42,500 nt of DNA from Chromera velia (GCA_018398765.1 JAHBMJ010005810.1:1-42500); one strand, 5' to 3'; numbered from the stretch's first letter, positions 21,801 to 36,484 are shown. Translations and numbers: made by a program. The notes: generated by a model from the sequence alone, not told the origin.

Positions 21801-23011
21801 CTAGCGTTTGGTAAGTCACGATATGCAAGGCAGATTATTAAAGATGGACCCTCACTTAGCAACATTTGGCAAACTAGCTTAACAACTACATTTCTTCTCA
21901 AACTCTTCCACTTCTGGCAGGGCGTGCTTGTACATGAGCGAGGCTGCTTCATATGATGTTGACTGCCAGCCATGCTACGCCACCTCATAATGCCATCCTC
22001 TTCCCTGCTGTGTAGAGACAGAAAGAAGTTGTTGTGACAGTTTTGATGGCATTCAGACCGATTTTCAGGCCTAGCCGTTTTTCACAGTTTTCCGTTTGTA
22101 TGTAAGCTAAGTGTATAAGTTTGTATATTTGCTTAAGTTTTCTTAGGCTGTCCATCGCTGTCTATAACCTCGATCACTAGACCTCACTACGTAATGAAAC
22201 AAAACGGACCGACAACTATATATATACCTAGACTTACCTAACCTTCTAGACTAACATCATAGTAACATGTACAAATGTAAAGGGGAACTAGCCATATATA
22301 CTTAGTATGCTGATGTATGCCCTAAGTGTATGCCTTATATATATAGATGCGCATCATAGTATATATACTTTAGTATATACTATACTAGTTGTGATAGGAG
22401 TTGTCTTAATGTCATATTATCTAATCATGTCTAATGTACTACTAAAAGTCTAAAACCATCTGAGATACTACCAATAAAAACCCACCAGTTTCATATAACT
22501 TACTGATAAAACTCTTAATAATTAATGTATTTCAATGATAATTTCATAATATGTTTATTATGTTTTTTGTGTGTTTATATATTGAACTTAAGTTCTATAC
22601 GGTACAAGTTGTATGTTTTGTAACTTTTATTGTATATACGCGGTTTAGAAATCAACGTAAACAATTTATAAATTTAAATTAATTTTTTGTTTTTTTCCCC
22701 ATAAAATGTTATCCATAGAGATGTGTAAATGTAGTCCAAGACCTCATAAACTTTGATCATTTGTTGCATCTGATCTCAATTTCCTGACTGCTGTTAACCG
22801 GTCAATTTGCGCTCCACTTCTTTTAAAGTGACGTCAAGAGCAAGTTGAATCCGGGTGAGTTTTAATACTAATATTTGAGTCCCCAGCCCCTCTGTTGTAA
22901 AAAACCTCAAGCGTCTTTAATTTGATGCCATGAAGAGCGGTGTGCGATCCAACGTGTCAAAAACATTCATAATACGATCAGTGCATCGTGTAGATGCCTC
23001 CGTGAATCTCC

Positions 23012-26000
23012 TCAGGACTCTCTTTCCGGTCCCATGCCAATCAACTTAAGACTCGCAGTCCCGGCCTTGCGGGCCCCTCCCAACCTGCGTGCCCTCTCCA
23101 CTGCGAGTTGTTCAGACCTCTCTTTATCCAACTCGATCATCGGGTTGAAGCCCTTCTTTGTACCTCCCTTCGAACCCCCGCCACCCGAACCTGCTTCCGT
23201 CAGGGGGGGGCAGCAGCTCGTCGTGAGGTTGCGCAAACTTTGGGACGTGGAACCTCCCCCGAGTTTCTTCTTCTCCTTCTCCCCCGTGCGCATGCGAGAG
23301 GCCCCCTTTGAGTTGGGAGCAAACGTCGCACGCGTCGCTACCCGACTCCGGTGCCCAACCGTTTCGTCCTCCGAGCTCGAGTGGTGCTGTGCAGGCTGTG
23401 ACTGTTGCTGCTGCTGTTCCTGGTGCGCCTGTAAAGCCGCCTGTATCAAGTCCATCCGAACTCTCCTCTTGGATTTGTCGACGATGAATCGGGAGCGGGT
23501 GCCCGAAACGTTCGGCCATGCTGACCCTCCTGTGGATGCGAATCGTGTGTTGTCTATCAGATGTTGCTTGGCTGTTGCTGTCGCAAAGAGGGAAGAGTCC
23601 CCGCTGTTAGGGGGGGGGCTTCTGAGAGGGAAGCCTAGGTGTTTGTCTGCAGGGGCTGTGCGTCGAAGCAGATCTCCGTAGGAAGGCACGTTCAGGTTGG
23701 TGCTGGTCTTTCGGGCATTTGGCGCTTTTTCCTTTGTTGCCTGCTCAGTCTGATTGAGAAGATCCTGGGGCGGCGGGTGTGGGCTGGACTCCTGACGCTC
23801 GGGGGGGAGGAGCGATTCGGCATCGCTTGTGACAAGAGCCGTTTGTGTGTCCACATTGGCCGTGTCGGGGTCTCTATCCTTCTTCCAGAGGGCTTCTTGA
23901 GCTATTCTCCTGTCCTCTCTGCTTAGAGGTGGGAGGCAGGGTTTGGGTGTTGCACAAACCTCCAGGGGTCTGGTGGCAATGGGAGCGTTGGCGGCTCGGG
24001 AATTCTGTTGGTTAGGGGGGGGGGAGGCTTTCTTGGACAGAAGGAAGACGTCCTTGGGGGTCGTGCGAAGAAATGAGGGCAAGGGAGCGTGTCGAGGCAT
24101 GAGATTGTCCTGCGTGCGTTCAGCAACCCCGCCCTCCTCAACATCGCTGTCGCTGAGGAGACCGGCCATTGGACCAGGACGGTCCCTTGCGGAGTCGGGG
24201 ATCAACGTTCGCTCTGACGCTAGACGTCCGGCTGCCATGATTCTGTTCTCTTTTTTCGTTCGTCTATGGCCACCCCTGTCAATCATCTCCTCCTCATCAG
24301 TAGAGGACCATTCTCGGTCCGTCTCTCCACCCCTTCTCTCCCTCGCTTCCTGCCGAGCTGATGTGCGCGGTCGGTGAAAGCCGCCTGCGCGTGAACGCAT
24401 GATGCGGTCTGTGCGGAAGCGGGTGCGCAGTCTTTGACGGTAGCGTCTGACTGGGCTTTCAAGTCTCTTCATTGGGCGCTCAATGTCCTCAAGATCAGAT
24501 GGAATGGGCTCCCCCTTCGCCAAAGAGAAAAGAACAGAACACAGCTGAGCAAGCGCATCTTCTTCTGAAGGACGAATACGAGAATACTTGGGGGGGCTGG
24601 GTTTGGGGAAAGGGTCCTTTTCTGTGAGGGTGTCTGGGTGCCATATTTGTGCGTTGTACTCGTTGGCTAATTTTCCGTGAGAGGTTGATCTGTTCTTTTG
24701 GCCCTCTATCCAGGGTCTCAAGGATACTGCTGTAACACTCAGATTAGGAGTTTTGGCACTAATGTTGTTTGGGTCAGAGGTGGTCTCCATCTCCGTGTCT
24801 TCCTCTGTGCTGTGGTGTTTCATTGCCGCCTTCGCTGCCCTTTGAGCTCTCTTCCGTCTTCTCCGTCTTTGCTTTCTCGACCTGCCCCTTCTCTCTGCTG
24901 CACTGGTCTCTTCCTCAATCTCCACCTCCCTCATGACATCCTCCAATTCGTCTGCATGGCTGTGGAGAGTCTTGCTGGAAGTTCCCCGGACAAGCAGGGC
25001 TCTGACCGTGTCAGTCACATGTCGGACCTCCTTGATAAAAGACGCGGCCTGCTTGTCGGCAGACCCGGTCTGTAGTCTACGCGACTGAAGCACAGAGGGG
25101 GCAAGATTCTCAGTCAACTCCTTCAATGCAGCCGCATCTTTCCGAAGACGGGCCTGTCTGACCTTCCGTGCAATCTCTTGCAGGTCCGCAGCCCCCCTCT
25201 GGTGTGTCCTCTCTGCCTGAAGACGCTGCTGTCTGCTTCGACGCATCTGGTCCTCCCTGTATTGCGATGAAGCGTACGGGGCGTAGTGTGTGGGATCGAC
25301 TGGGGGAGGGTAGTGTGACTGCGCGACTGCTGCTCTTGCCTGCGAGTCTCTTGACCGCAGTTTTGTTCCAGAAGTGCGCAGAGCTGAGGAGGACGGCTGG
25401 GTTGGGAAAAGTCCGCTTGAACTTGCGGACTTGCCTGGCTGTGTGACCGGCAGCACAACGCCCTCTGACCTAGAGAGGTCTTCTTCCTTTCTCTGTGCTC
25501 TAATGGTCGCAGCTGCAGCAGCCCGACTGAACCCCCCACCCTGCATAGACACCTTCGGCTGATAGACGGTGTCTTTGTCGACTCGTTCGGATTCGGAGCC
25601 CGAGATGGATCTACGGACATCTGCATGATGATGAGACGGTCTGTCTACCCCTGTCCCTCCTGCAGCAGTGGGACTTGCACCGTCCACCGCCAGGATGGAA
25701 GACCGGCGTTGGGCGTCTCTTTCCTCCTTTCGTTTCCTTCTACGAACTTCGGCGACATCATCGACTGCCCTTCTGTGTCCCCCCTCGCCCCCTGCCTGAT
25801 CTTTCGATCCCCCCCCAATGACACGAAATCGTTGTTGCGTCTTCAGACCGACCACAGAGGATCCTTCGGCTAGCAACCCACTCTTCTTTCTGCTGGCTTG
25901 CTTTGGCGGGGGGTCCGTTTCGTTTGCCTGACTCTGCACTTTACCCTGCAGAGAAGGAGTGGGTGTCTGACCCCTTTTTGCAACTTCTGCCCCTCTGCCT

Positions 26001-26070
26001 GCGTCCCCAGCCGGGGATACCGGCCTGAAGCCAGACCGCTGCAGTTGCTGTTGAGGCGTCAACCGCTGGC

Positions 26071-26102
<32 letters not shown>

Positions 26103-29100
26103 AGAGATTCCGGTAAGGATTGCAGTCTTTTTGTCAGGTCTTCCGTTGCATTCGAGTTCGGACCCCCTGCAGCCGTCTCTCTCTGTGTGTTCGGATTGAA
26201 ACGGACAGCAGGCCCAGAGCTGTCAAGCCCCTTCGAGGCCATCTCTTGGGGACCTGGGCCCCCTCCGAGAGGACCACTGGGGGCCTCGGCTGGACCCCCG
26301 AGAGACGCCCCCAAAAGCCCAACAGCCTGCATGATCGCAGTGCCTCGCCAAAGGGGGTTCTCTTCCGGGGCCCCCGAAGGTCCTGCTGGGCCTGCAGATG
26401 CAGAGGGAGCAGCAGAGGTGGCAGGTGCCCAGCCACTGGAGGCCGCAGGTGCCCACCCACTTTTTTGAGCAGAAAAGGGTGGTTGCTGTGGTCTTCCGTA
26501 GAGCGTGTCGTCGACTCCGCGTGTCTGTTCAGGCGATACGTGGGAACTCTGCAGCAATTGAGTTTGGGAAAGGCCGCCGAGGGCAGAGGGGCCGGAAGGC
26601 ATCGATGCAGAACCTCCATCTGGCCCTGCTCCTCCTACTAGAGGTTGGGGCTGCTGTTGCAGATGTGAGTGGGACTGCAGCTGGGGGGGTAAATTCCTTC
26701 TGGGCCCCGTAGGTGACCCCTGAGCGTGCAGGATGTTCTGCCAGCGGTCCTCTGTTTCTGCAGCGTGACCAGATCGGGACTCCGCCAGGGCCTGTGCTTG
26801 AGCCTGCGAGTTGGCTTGAATCATCCCTCCCCGTGTCTCAGACTGTGGATGCAGAACCTGTCTCTGCTGAGACGAACTTGCACCCCCGTGAGCCCCCCCT
26901 GGAGCGTCTGCAGAGTGAGTGCCACCTTGAGGAAAGTGCTCTCCTTGAGGCCCTATGATAGAGGACAGGTCTGGCTGCAGAGAGACACCATCCCCCTGGG
27001 CGGTCTGTGCTCTACTCGCTGCCTGTTCCATCGGTGTGATGACTATCCTTCCCTTGGGTGGGGATGGAACAGAGGGAGCTGGTAGAGATGCCTCTATGTC
27101 GTCCAGGTGTTTGTTCAGATTCTTGAATCGACTGGGGTGACTGATCACAGAGGCCGCAGTCTTCCGGACATCGTCTAGGTCAATATCCGATACCATGGAG
27201 AACTTTCGGGCGTCTACGGGACCACCCTTGGGGAGATTGAGGGCTGTTGGAGGTTTGAAGGCTTCTGGAGGGGGGAGGTCGGGGGGCGGGATTTGCCCAG
27301 CAGGCGGAAGGAGAGAGAGAGCAAAGCGAAGCAGGGCTTTCGTTCTGGGGTCGAGGGCTGCAATCGCCTCTTGGGGTTTGATTGGCTCCCTAGGAGGAGG
27401 TGCTGGGGTTTGAGCCCCGTCTGTTTGCGTTCCTAGAGAAGACGACGGTGGTCTTCGCAGTGTGCGACTGGATGCTTGGGGAGATGATGAGATTGGTTTT
27501 GCGGGTTCATTGAGTTCTACTTGAATCTCCTTATGCTCTGACGGGGATGCGGGGGGCAGAGGGGAGGCGGTGCGTCGTGAGGCCTTTGGGGATGATTTGG
27601 GGGAAGTTGAGGGCAAAACTTGTTTCATGGTCGATGGGATGTTCATTGGGGGCTGTTGTGAGATTTCAGGTGTCGGCAGGGGGTCTGTCTGGGCGGAGGA
27701 ATCTGTGAGGTCTTTGATGGGCGCGGGTTGTGGGGGGGATCCTGCGGGCTGTCCTGTAAACTGTCCTGTAAATTTGAAACCACCTGTGGGACTGAATCCC
27801 CCTGGTCCTTGGCTTTGTGCGGTGCCTTCGTTTCTTCTGGGAGAGGTTACCTGACTGTCTTGTTGGTTGTTCTGGGGGGCTGGGGGGAGTGGTTGGTTTT
27901 TTGATGCCTCTGCCTCTGCCATGAGACCTGCGTTGATCTGACTCTTCCTCCTGTCTCCTGAGCTTGCTGACTGAGGGTGAGAAGGGAAAGCTGGAGCGGT
28001 GTGGGGCTGTGAGGTGGGGCTTCCAGAACCCTGGACACGGGACTGGCGGCGCGCCGCTGGGTCCTGGTTCATCGCTATGGAGGCGCGTCTCGACGCCGCA
28101 GCAGTGGACACCGCCTGTCCACTAGATTTCTCCCCCGTGCCTTGAATAGAGAGATTCCAATCCAGCTCCCCATAGGAAGGAGGGGGAGCAATGCGAACAG
28201 ATGCCCGTCTCTCGGCCATACTGGGTGTGTGCGACCGGGAAGCTGCTTGTCCTCGGACCATGAGACCACCAGGGTCACCGGCATGATGAATGTGCTGCGT
28301 CTGTGGGGTAGCAACTTGCCGTCTTGCATTTGCAAGCGCCTGATTGTACCCAGACACTGTCGCTTGCACCTGCATGTATGCTTGCAGATCTTCAGGAGAG
28401 ACAAACATAATCTCCCGCTCTTCCCCGTCTTCATCAAAATCCAAATCAGCAAAAGACAATCGCCTGCCGAGATCCGAAAACATCGAATCCCTACGCAAAG
28501 ACGACTCGGACATCACGGAACCTCTCCTACCTCCCAACGGCACCCCCCCACTCTTTTCGATTGATGAAATTTCACGATCCAAAATCCATTGAAGTATGGC
28601 CTGTTGCTCAGTTGTCTTATTGCCAATCCACAACGGCCATGGGATCAGAGAACTGCCCTTCTGCCCGCCCATCGGTTCACCTATGTGACTCGAGGGCCCC
28701 GGCCCCCTACCTCCCATCGGATCCGCAGGGGCTACAATTGACACACGCCTTCCTCCTGCCGGGACCCTTGGGCCTCCTCCCTCTGGAGAGAGAAGCACGG
28801 GGCTTTCTGTACTTGAAGAAGACACATGAGGACCCCTGGGTGTGATTGCAGGGGCATCCCCGGATGAGGGCCCCGGCACGGACCCAGAGCCCGAGGAGGA
28901 TGCAGGGGCCCCGGCACCATGGACAGTGGACGGACGCCTGAACCCCCCTCCCACTGGATTGAATCCCGACCCCCCAACGAAACTTCCCGCAGGGGGGCCG
29001 AGGAGGGGCTGTGCACTACCCCCACTTCCCGACTCTCCCATTCCTCCCTCCTGCATGAAGCTCTGTCTCCTGCTGGCTGCCTGGTGAGCAAGCGCATCGC

Positions 29101-29623
29101 CATCAGACCTGCTTGTCTGAGACCCTACAGCACGTGTGGGAATGCCCAACAGTCGGGATGCAAACGAAGTCTGTGCACCGATAGAGGCCACGGAGCCTCT
29201 ACCTCCCGGTTGCCCTGCCATCACCCCTGTCGACTCATACACACGCGATTTGCGTCTCTGCGGACTCTGCCCCTGCACCCCCCGCGGGTCCAAATTCTCT
29301 GAAAGGGCCAGACCCGCTCTGCTAGGTCTCCTAAGGAAGGCGTGAGGGGAGTCCCCAGAGCCCATACCCACGCTTCCCCGCTGTCCCCCCACACCACCCA
29401 CAGAAGCCGTTCCCATTCGGCTCGGGCTTTCGCTTCGTGGACCTGCGGGCGTCGGGGGCTCTGTGGCGGCGCCGGACGCTTGAGCAAGAGACCGAAGTTG
29501 CCCGAACAGAGAGCCTCGTGCTGGTTGTGTGGAGCTCTGCAACAGGACAGCAAAAAGAGAGGTCGAGGAAAGCATGAATAGAGGAGGAAGGAAGAGGAAT
29601 GAATATATGAAAGGAAGACAGAC

Positions 29624-29672
<49 letters not shown>

Positions 29673-32600
29673 AAGAAAGGAAGGAAGGAAGGAAGAAAGG
29701 AAGGAAGGAAGGAAGGAAGGAAGAAAGAAAGAAAGAGAGATTGAAACGAAGAAAGAAAGAAAAAAAGAGAGAAAACATTAGCAAGACACACAAGAGAAAA
29801 AAAACCCTTTTCTCGGTGTAAGGAAAAGACAAAGAAGCTACCAAACAGTTTCCTAACTGGCGGCCTGCCTGCCTGAGCGACTGACTGACTGACTGACTGA
29901 CTGACTGACTGACCAGAAGCGACATGTGCCCAACATCAACGCCTCTGCGCTTCATCATTTCGACCATCTCAGCTGCAGAAGAGAAGGGAAGGGAATAGGA
30001 GAGAACCAAAAAGAGTGAATGGTCACCTACGTGTTGACGTCTTCAAAAAAGCAGGTCACACTGAAGAGCTTTCCCCAAACAGGCGATGGACGTGCTCGTC
30101 CTTTTTGGTGACAGCAAAAAGACCGCCAGCCACACGCACTGACCTCCTTGCACCGCCGCCCCTTCATAGTTTCCAAAAATGACGGGGACCATCGAGCCGT
30201 CTCCTGCTCCTCCTGCTCCTCCTCTGGGAGTGGGGGAGCCCATGGAGACTCCCGAGATGCCTAGTCCCTGCGCTCCCCCCTGCTGTTTGGACCCTGCCAT
30301 CCGGGCCCGTGTCTGGAGCTGTGTGAGGACTTCGGACATCGCGGGATCAGCCATCGCGTTGCGGAAGAAGACTTCGCCTGCAGATAGGAAGGAGGCATGT
30401 CGATATCACAGGAGGATCGTGATACTTAAAAAGAAAGATCCTCGGTATGACGTTGATGGCGGTGCGAAAACAATTTCTGGTGAATGCTTCCATAAGTTTG
30501 ACTACGACTTGCTGAAGGCTTGTAGTTTCATGTTTCTTTCTTGCAGGAAAGAATCAAAAGCAAAAGGTAAATTAAACAAAAGGCTCACGTTGCATGTGTG
30601 CCAGCTTCTCAGCCTGGGGGTCGTAGATCATCAGAGGACGATCCGAGTCCTCCCAGTCCTGCAATCAATCACTCACTCACTTACTCACTAAAACACTCAC
30701 TCACTCACTCACTCACTTACTCACTCACTCACTCACTTACTTACTCACTCACTCACTCACTCAGTCACTCACTCACTCACTCACTCACTCACCCACTCAC
30801 TCACCCACTCACTCACTCACTAGAACAATCAGCCCGTCAGCCAGTCACTGGTTCTGTCAGTCTGTCATTCATTCATCCATTTACTTATTTTTGCATGGGC
30901 ACGCCAGCAAGGGGAGACAGCTGGCAAGGACTGTCGACACAATCATTTGGGCTCAAAAAGGTTAATCAGCCCCCTCGCTTTTGACTCCCTGAATACTCAT
31001 GTTGTCATATCTCACCGATTTCGTGCGTCCCAGGAAAATCTCCTCGGACATCGATCGAGCCCGACCTATTTATCTAGATCTACACACAAAGAAGAATATG
31101 TGTAGATAGTGCACAATGAATGCATCGAAGTCTGATCAAATGGACTGACTGACCATCCCTCCAGAGGGGTCCCCTATGAATCTGACACCCGGAGAATCAC
31201 CACTCATTTCTCTGCTGCTGCCTTGCTGCTGTCCACCCCCCTGGATTCCCGCCTCCCTCATCCACTTGTAGAGGGCGATGGCAATCACAGAGCGGGCAGA
31301 GGCCTCCATTGTCGTCACGACGTCGGCACCACACCTGTATGCATGCGGGAATGGAAGGAGCGACAGGATCAAGTGTCGAAGAGTGGAAGCGTGCGCTTCG
31401 AGCACGCGCATATGTGTGTGCATGAGTGTGTGTGTATGTGACAGAGGGAGAGGGGTCGAGTGTGTGCGCATGTGAAATGTGTCTGGGAGGAAGAAAGTCG
31501 GTCAGTCACACAGACGGCTTTTAGTTGGAACGAACAACCGCGAAGGGAGAGACGTCATCATTCCAGCATGACTGTTTCCGTCGATCCTGCGCAATTGAGT
31601 ATCTCAACAGAGGGCCGGATCGTTCCCATTGTGGTCACACACGCAAGTTTGTGAAATCCTCAATGAGTCTCTGCGAAAGGAGAGGATGAGCAATGCTGAC
31701 TTGGCGACCCTCTTCTGGAATCTTCTGAAGATGGAGATTTGGTGCAGTTGGTCGAGGAAGTGATCTCTGCTCTTGTACCTCAACACGCGGCCTCCATGCT
31801 GGGCCGTTTGCTGAAAGAAACAAAGAAAGAAAGAAAAAAAAACACGTGGACTGTTCTGCATTGCAATTTGGAATTCAGCAGAAACACATCCAACCCACCC
31901 ACCTCCTCTCCCCTCCCCAAGCCCCCACCAAACACCACAGTTCTAGAGACGGAATACTGCGAACAAAATGCATGCCCGAGAGCGTCTCCTCCGATCTTCG
32001 ATATGAAAGAAAAAGAGGTCTTTGGAAAAGAAAGTCGGTACCATTTCAACCATCCTGTAGTGTTGAAGACACAGCAGATAAGACAGGCAGGCAACTGGAA
32101 CGAGAATGGCAGGCAGACAAAAGCATACAAGTACAACGAGGACGAAGGTTCTGCGGATCTCGTGGCTGTCTCTTTCTTTTCTTTTCTGTCTGACCTGATA
32201 GTTATCGATTCTGAACAGGTTCGACTTCATCAATCTCCCCAGCACGTCCAGCTTCTTCAGCTTCTCGACCTGGGCCGACTGCCGTTCTTCAGGCGTCATC
32301 GTGGGACCTGCGCAGTCAATCGGATTGACACAAGGCAGTGAATGTACACCCCGAGTATCCCTTCCCAAAAACGTTCGTACAGCAAAATGCATCATGAAAA
32401 GAAAAGCAGGCAGAGCCAGAGTACTGAAAGTGAGCGAAGCTGCCGATCCCAAGTGTAAGAAGAAAAGCGGCCTAAAGGAGTCTCGCAGATGCCGTCGAAG
32501 TCTACCGACGGAACTCATGAAAATAAGAGACCCAGTTTTGCCCCATATGCTTTCAGACACTGTTCTGTTACGCTGTGATGCTGATGTGGGGCTTGCAGGG

Positions 32601-33587
32601 TGACTGAGATGTCCTAAGGCAGAAGAACGCTCTTCTCTCAGCCTTTAATCTGCCATTCGCCCTACAGATCACCCGCATGCCTCCTGAATCACGCCCGCCC
32701 AAGGACTCACCAGGTGGGACGCCACCTCCATGCACTTCTGTGTGGTCTCCCTCAATCTCTGGGAAGTCTCCGTAAGAGATTCTGGGGGTCCTGTGGGATT
32801 GTGCAGAGAAGAGAAAGCAACTTGAAGATTCCTTCTTAGACTTCGATGAAAAGTGCATGGAACTGTAAACGACTGCCCGCCTGTCTTTGTTCTTGTGCTC
32901 TGTACTGAGGGTTTTTGGAATTATATACTAATTCAAGTACACCTGACTTTCTTGTTTTTCATTCAATCCATCCAATGTTCTGTGCACTCCCTTTTACTTG
33001 CCACCGCACTTGCACAGCCTCGCGCACTCAGAAATTGACAGACTGACCGCTTTTTCTTCTTTCCAGCTGGGGGCTTTTCATCGTCCGATCCTCCTCCCGC
33101 ACCTGATTTTCTCCTCGAGTGCTCCCCTTCCTCCTCGCTCTCGCTGTCACCCCTGACACTTGATCTGATCGACACTGGCGACTCTCCGTTATACTTGCCT
33201 CCCACGGCCTTCCTCAATTCTCTCTCTTTTCTCTTCAGCTCTCCCTCCTGCTTTTCAAGTTTCTTCTTCTGCTGCTCTGCCTCCGCCTCTTTTGCCTTGA
33301 GCATTTGCTCAAGCTCCCAGATTCTCTGTTTTGGACTGCAAAAACAATGCGAACACAACGGGTCTTGAGAAAGAAACGACAAGTACCGTTGCACAGATTT
33401 CACTAGGTCAGCCACTAATGTAAGAGAAAAGGGCTATCAAAGAGGAAACGGTGGAGCGAGAAAGCTAAATTGTGCAACCGGAAGCGGGACGGAGAGTTTG
33501 GAAAATTCTCTATAGACACAGACATACACACACACACACACAACACACCACACACACGCACACACACACACACACACACACAGAGCA

Positions 33588-33639
<52 letters not shown>

Positions 33640-36450
33640 CAGAGACGGCGACAGAGACAGAGACAGAGACAGAGAGACTCGCTGACTCGGCGACTTCCTT
33701 GCCAGCAGTTGCCTCCTTCACAAGAGAGACTGCAAGGAAAAAAGAAACACAAAAGATAAACTATGCGAGGACAAATCTCTCAGTACATTGACTGGCGATG
33801 TAGAAACAAAAGTTGTGAATTGTTCTGGTCTCGCCCAAACCCCCCAAATTCATGGATCTCACTACTCAGTGTCGGTCCCTTTCCCCTTTCGTCTTTCCGT
33901 GCACAGGACTGAGTACATGCTCTGAAGTTCGGGTACTGCCTGTTGGTGAGCGAACGTGCGGGAGTTGAAAAACAGTGTTATGGGACCTTCTATGAAAGGT
34001 CTCTTTTCCCCATGCAGTGCATCTATTTGATTGTTTGTGCGTGCGTGCTGACAATGCACTCACCAATCAATTCTGGGCCCGTCATGACGCCTTTTGCAAT
34101 TTTGGCGACCGGTCTCCCCTGAGATTCCCCCAGGTCCTTGGATATTCTCTCAAAGTTTTCCGTGTTGGCCTTCTTCCCTAGTCCATTCCTCAACCTCCAC
34201 CGGTCAAGGGTCTGTTCTGCCCTCTGGAAGTCATCATCCAGCTTTGCCAACGTTTTCTGCCTGAGACCTGTTGCCATGGCCTGCAGAGACGACAAGATGT
34301 TCATGTGCATGTGCAGCAGTCAGCAGAAGAGCTCGCGAGACGGCAGAAGTCGGATGCAGATGCGAAGATACGCCAATGAGGACGTACCCATGCATAAGCA
34401 GAGGAGAAGTTGGTTTGTACGAACAAAAGAAAAGGTGCTCACCGAAATCTCCGAGGGTGCAGTCCGGAGCTTGGATGATTTGGCCGTTGCGGGTTCCATT
34501 TTCTCTATTTGAGACATCAGATCCCCGTTTGCTCTATGTTGTGCCTTCACCGTCTCCTGAAGTTTTACAATTTTGTCGTTCCCGTTGTCAACCAAGCGCT
34601 CTAGCTTTCGAATTTCGGCCTGCAGCGCTTCCTTCTGTTTGAACCCCTCTGGAGCCTTTACACCTAGTTTCTGCTCTAGGACTTTCTTGAGCGAATCGTT
34701 CTCCTTGTCCATGACGTCAATGTCATCAAGCAAGGCCATGATGCGGCCCTTTTGTCCCTCGAGGGCGTCTTGCATCTCTTTGTCGAACTGCATGAGGAGA
34801 AGGAAGAATAGGGGGGCGGGGGGCAGTGGGAAAGGAGATGAGCTTCAGAGGAGACAACAAACGCTTCTAAATTTCTCTGAACGATTCGATGACTGACGCC
34901 CAGATGGCATCAGAGCTTGCCTCGCAGTTTTGCTGTGATCCTTAATGCTACACGAATGGACAAAAACGCAAAGGGCCCTTTCACTCACTCACTCACTCAC
35001 TCACTCACTCACACACTCACTCACTCACTCACACACTCACTCACTCACTCACTCACACCCACTGACCTCCTCTCGCATCCTAAGAATCAGGCCTTCCGTG
35101 CTCTCCTCCTCGCCGCCTTCCCCTTCTTTCTTCACGGCTCCTCTGCAGGCAAGCACAGAGGAAAAGAGGAAAGGGTCTTATAGAAGAACAGTGGCTCATT
35201 TTTGTTTTACCAACCGGCCTGCCCCTTTGCGCATTTTGCCTTCGCTGAACCCACTGCCACACATGGAAGCGAAGATGAAGAAGGGGCACCAGAAAGGAAA
35301 TGAGCAGCAGGATTGAAGGAAGGAAATCAAAGGCGATTTGGACCTGATCAGACGCACAAACAAGAAGGAAAAGACGAGAGAGGGGAAAGAGCGAGCAAGG
35401 ATAACCGAGAGAGAGGGAGAAGCAAAATGACTGGTGCGAACTAAAAGAAAGGCAAAAGGGCGATCACAAGATCCACAAAGGACTCACGAAAATCCTGCTG
35501 AGAGAAGTTGTTTTCGGAGCTGCAGGCACCACAAAAACATCGACGATTTAATTATTCGATCAGCCATGCATCAGAACACACAGGAAGCTTGCAACGCACA
35601 ACAGCCCAGAGGAAGGAAAAACGAAAATGGCAACGGAAGTGGGAGTGACACAAACCTCTTCCTTGCACGCTGCCTCCCAATACTTTCGCAACCACAACCA
35701 CGATCTCGACTCATGTGCCAAAACATGGGGGGATATCCAAAGGTTTCGACCAACAAAAATGGAAAAGAAACAAGCTCGGGAAAGACAAGTGACTTGAACT
35801 TCGGCATTTTCGTCTACTACACTTTGTTTCCCTCTTCTCTCGTCTCCCTTATCTTTTCCCCTTCCACAGTGCTCCCTGGCCCACTGACCGAGACAATTTC
35901 CATTTTTTGTTCTCTGACGAGTTCGTCTTTATTCATCAATTCTCTCTTCAAATGGTCCAACAAGTCCTTCAAACGAGCCAGCTCTCGAGACACCGCTCCC
36001 CCAGTCGAATCCCCTCCCCCAGGGGAACCATCTGTCAGAGCACCAGGAGAGAAACTCCCCATATCATAAGCGCTCTGCTTTAGGTGGCGGTAGAAGAAAA
36101 CGTCTAGGTCTTGTCCCAGAGAACGAAGCCTGGAAATAAAAGGAGGGGGGGAAGGCACAGAAAAAGACAGAATAGATGGTTTCTGTTTGTCTTCTTTTTT
36201 ATTGACAGACAGCAAATAGCCAGACAGTCAGTCCGACAGACAGACAGACAGACAGACAAACGAACAGACAGACAGACACACAGGCAGGAAGGCAGGCAGG
36301 CAGACAGAGAGCCGGACAAAGTGCCTGGTAGATAGACAGACAGACAGACAGACAGGCAGACAGGCAGGCAGACAGACAGACAGACAGACAGACAGACTAT
36401 ATGTTTCAGACAGACAAACATACAAACAGACAAACAGACAGACAGACAGG

Positions 36451-36484
<34 letters not shown>

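Noticed and set aside
22080-22720. AT-rich palindromic stretch (around 22320-22390) as a possible origin or second MITE
   Set aside because: Short TA-rich palindromes occur, but I could not define ends, terminal repeats or a target duplication.
30029-30038. Possible 10-base micro-exon (ACGTCAACAC) between exons 14 and 15 of the giant gene
   Set aside because: It has AG/GT borders but would break the phase. Exons 30144 and 29972 join directly in frame without it.
32711-32790. Alternative helical reading frame of exon 9 of the giant gene (ESLTETSQRLRETT)
   Set aside because: It looks protein-like but its start and end phases disagree with both neighbours, whereas the TPRISYGDFPEIE frame agrees with both.
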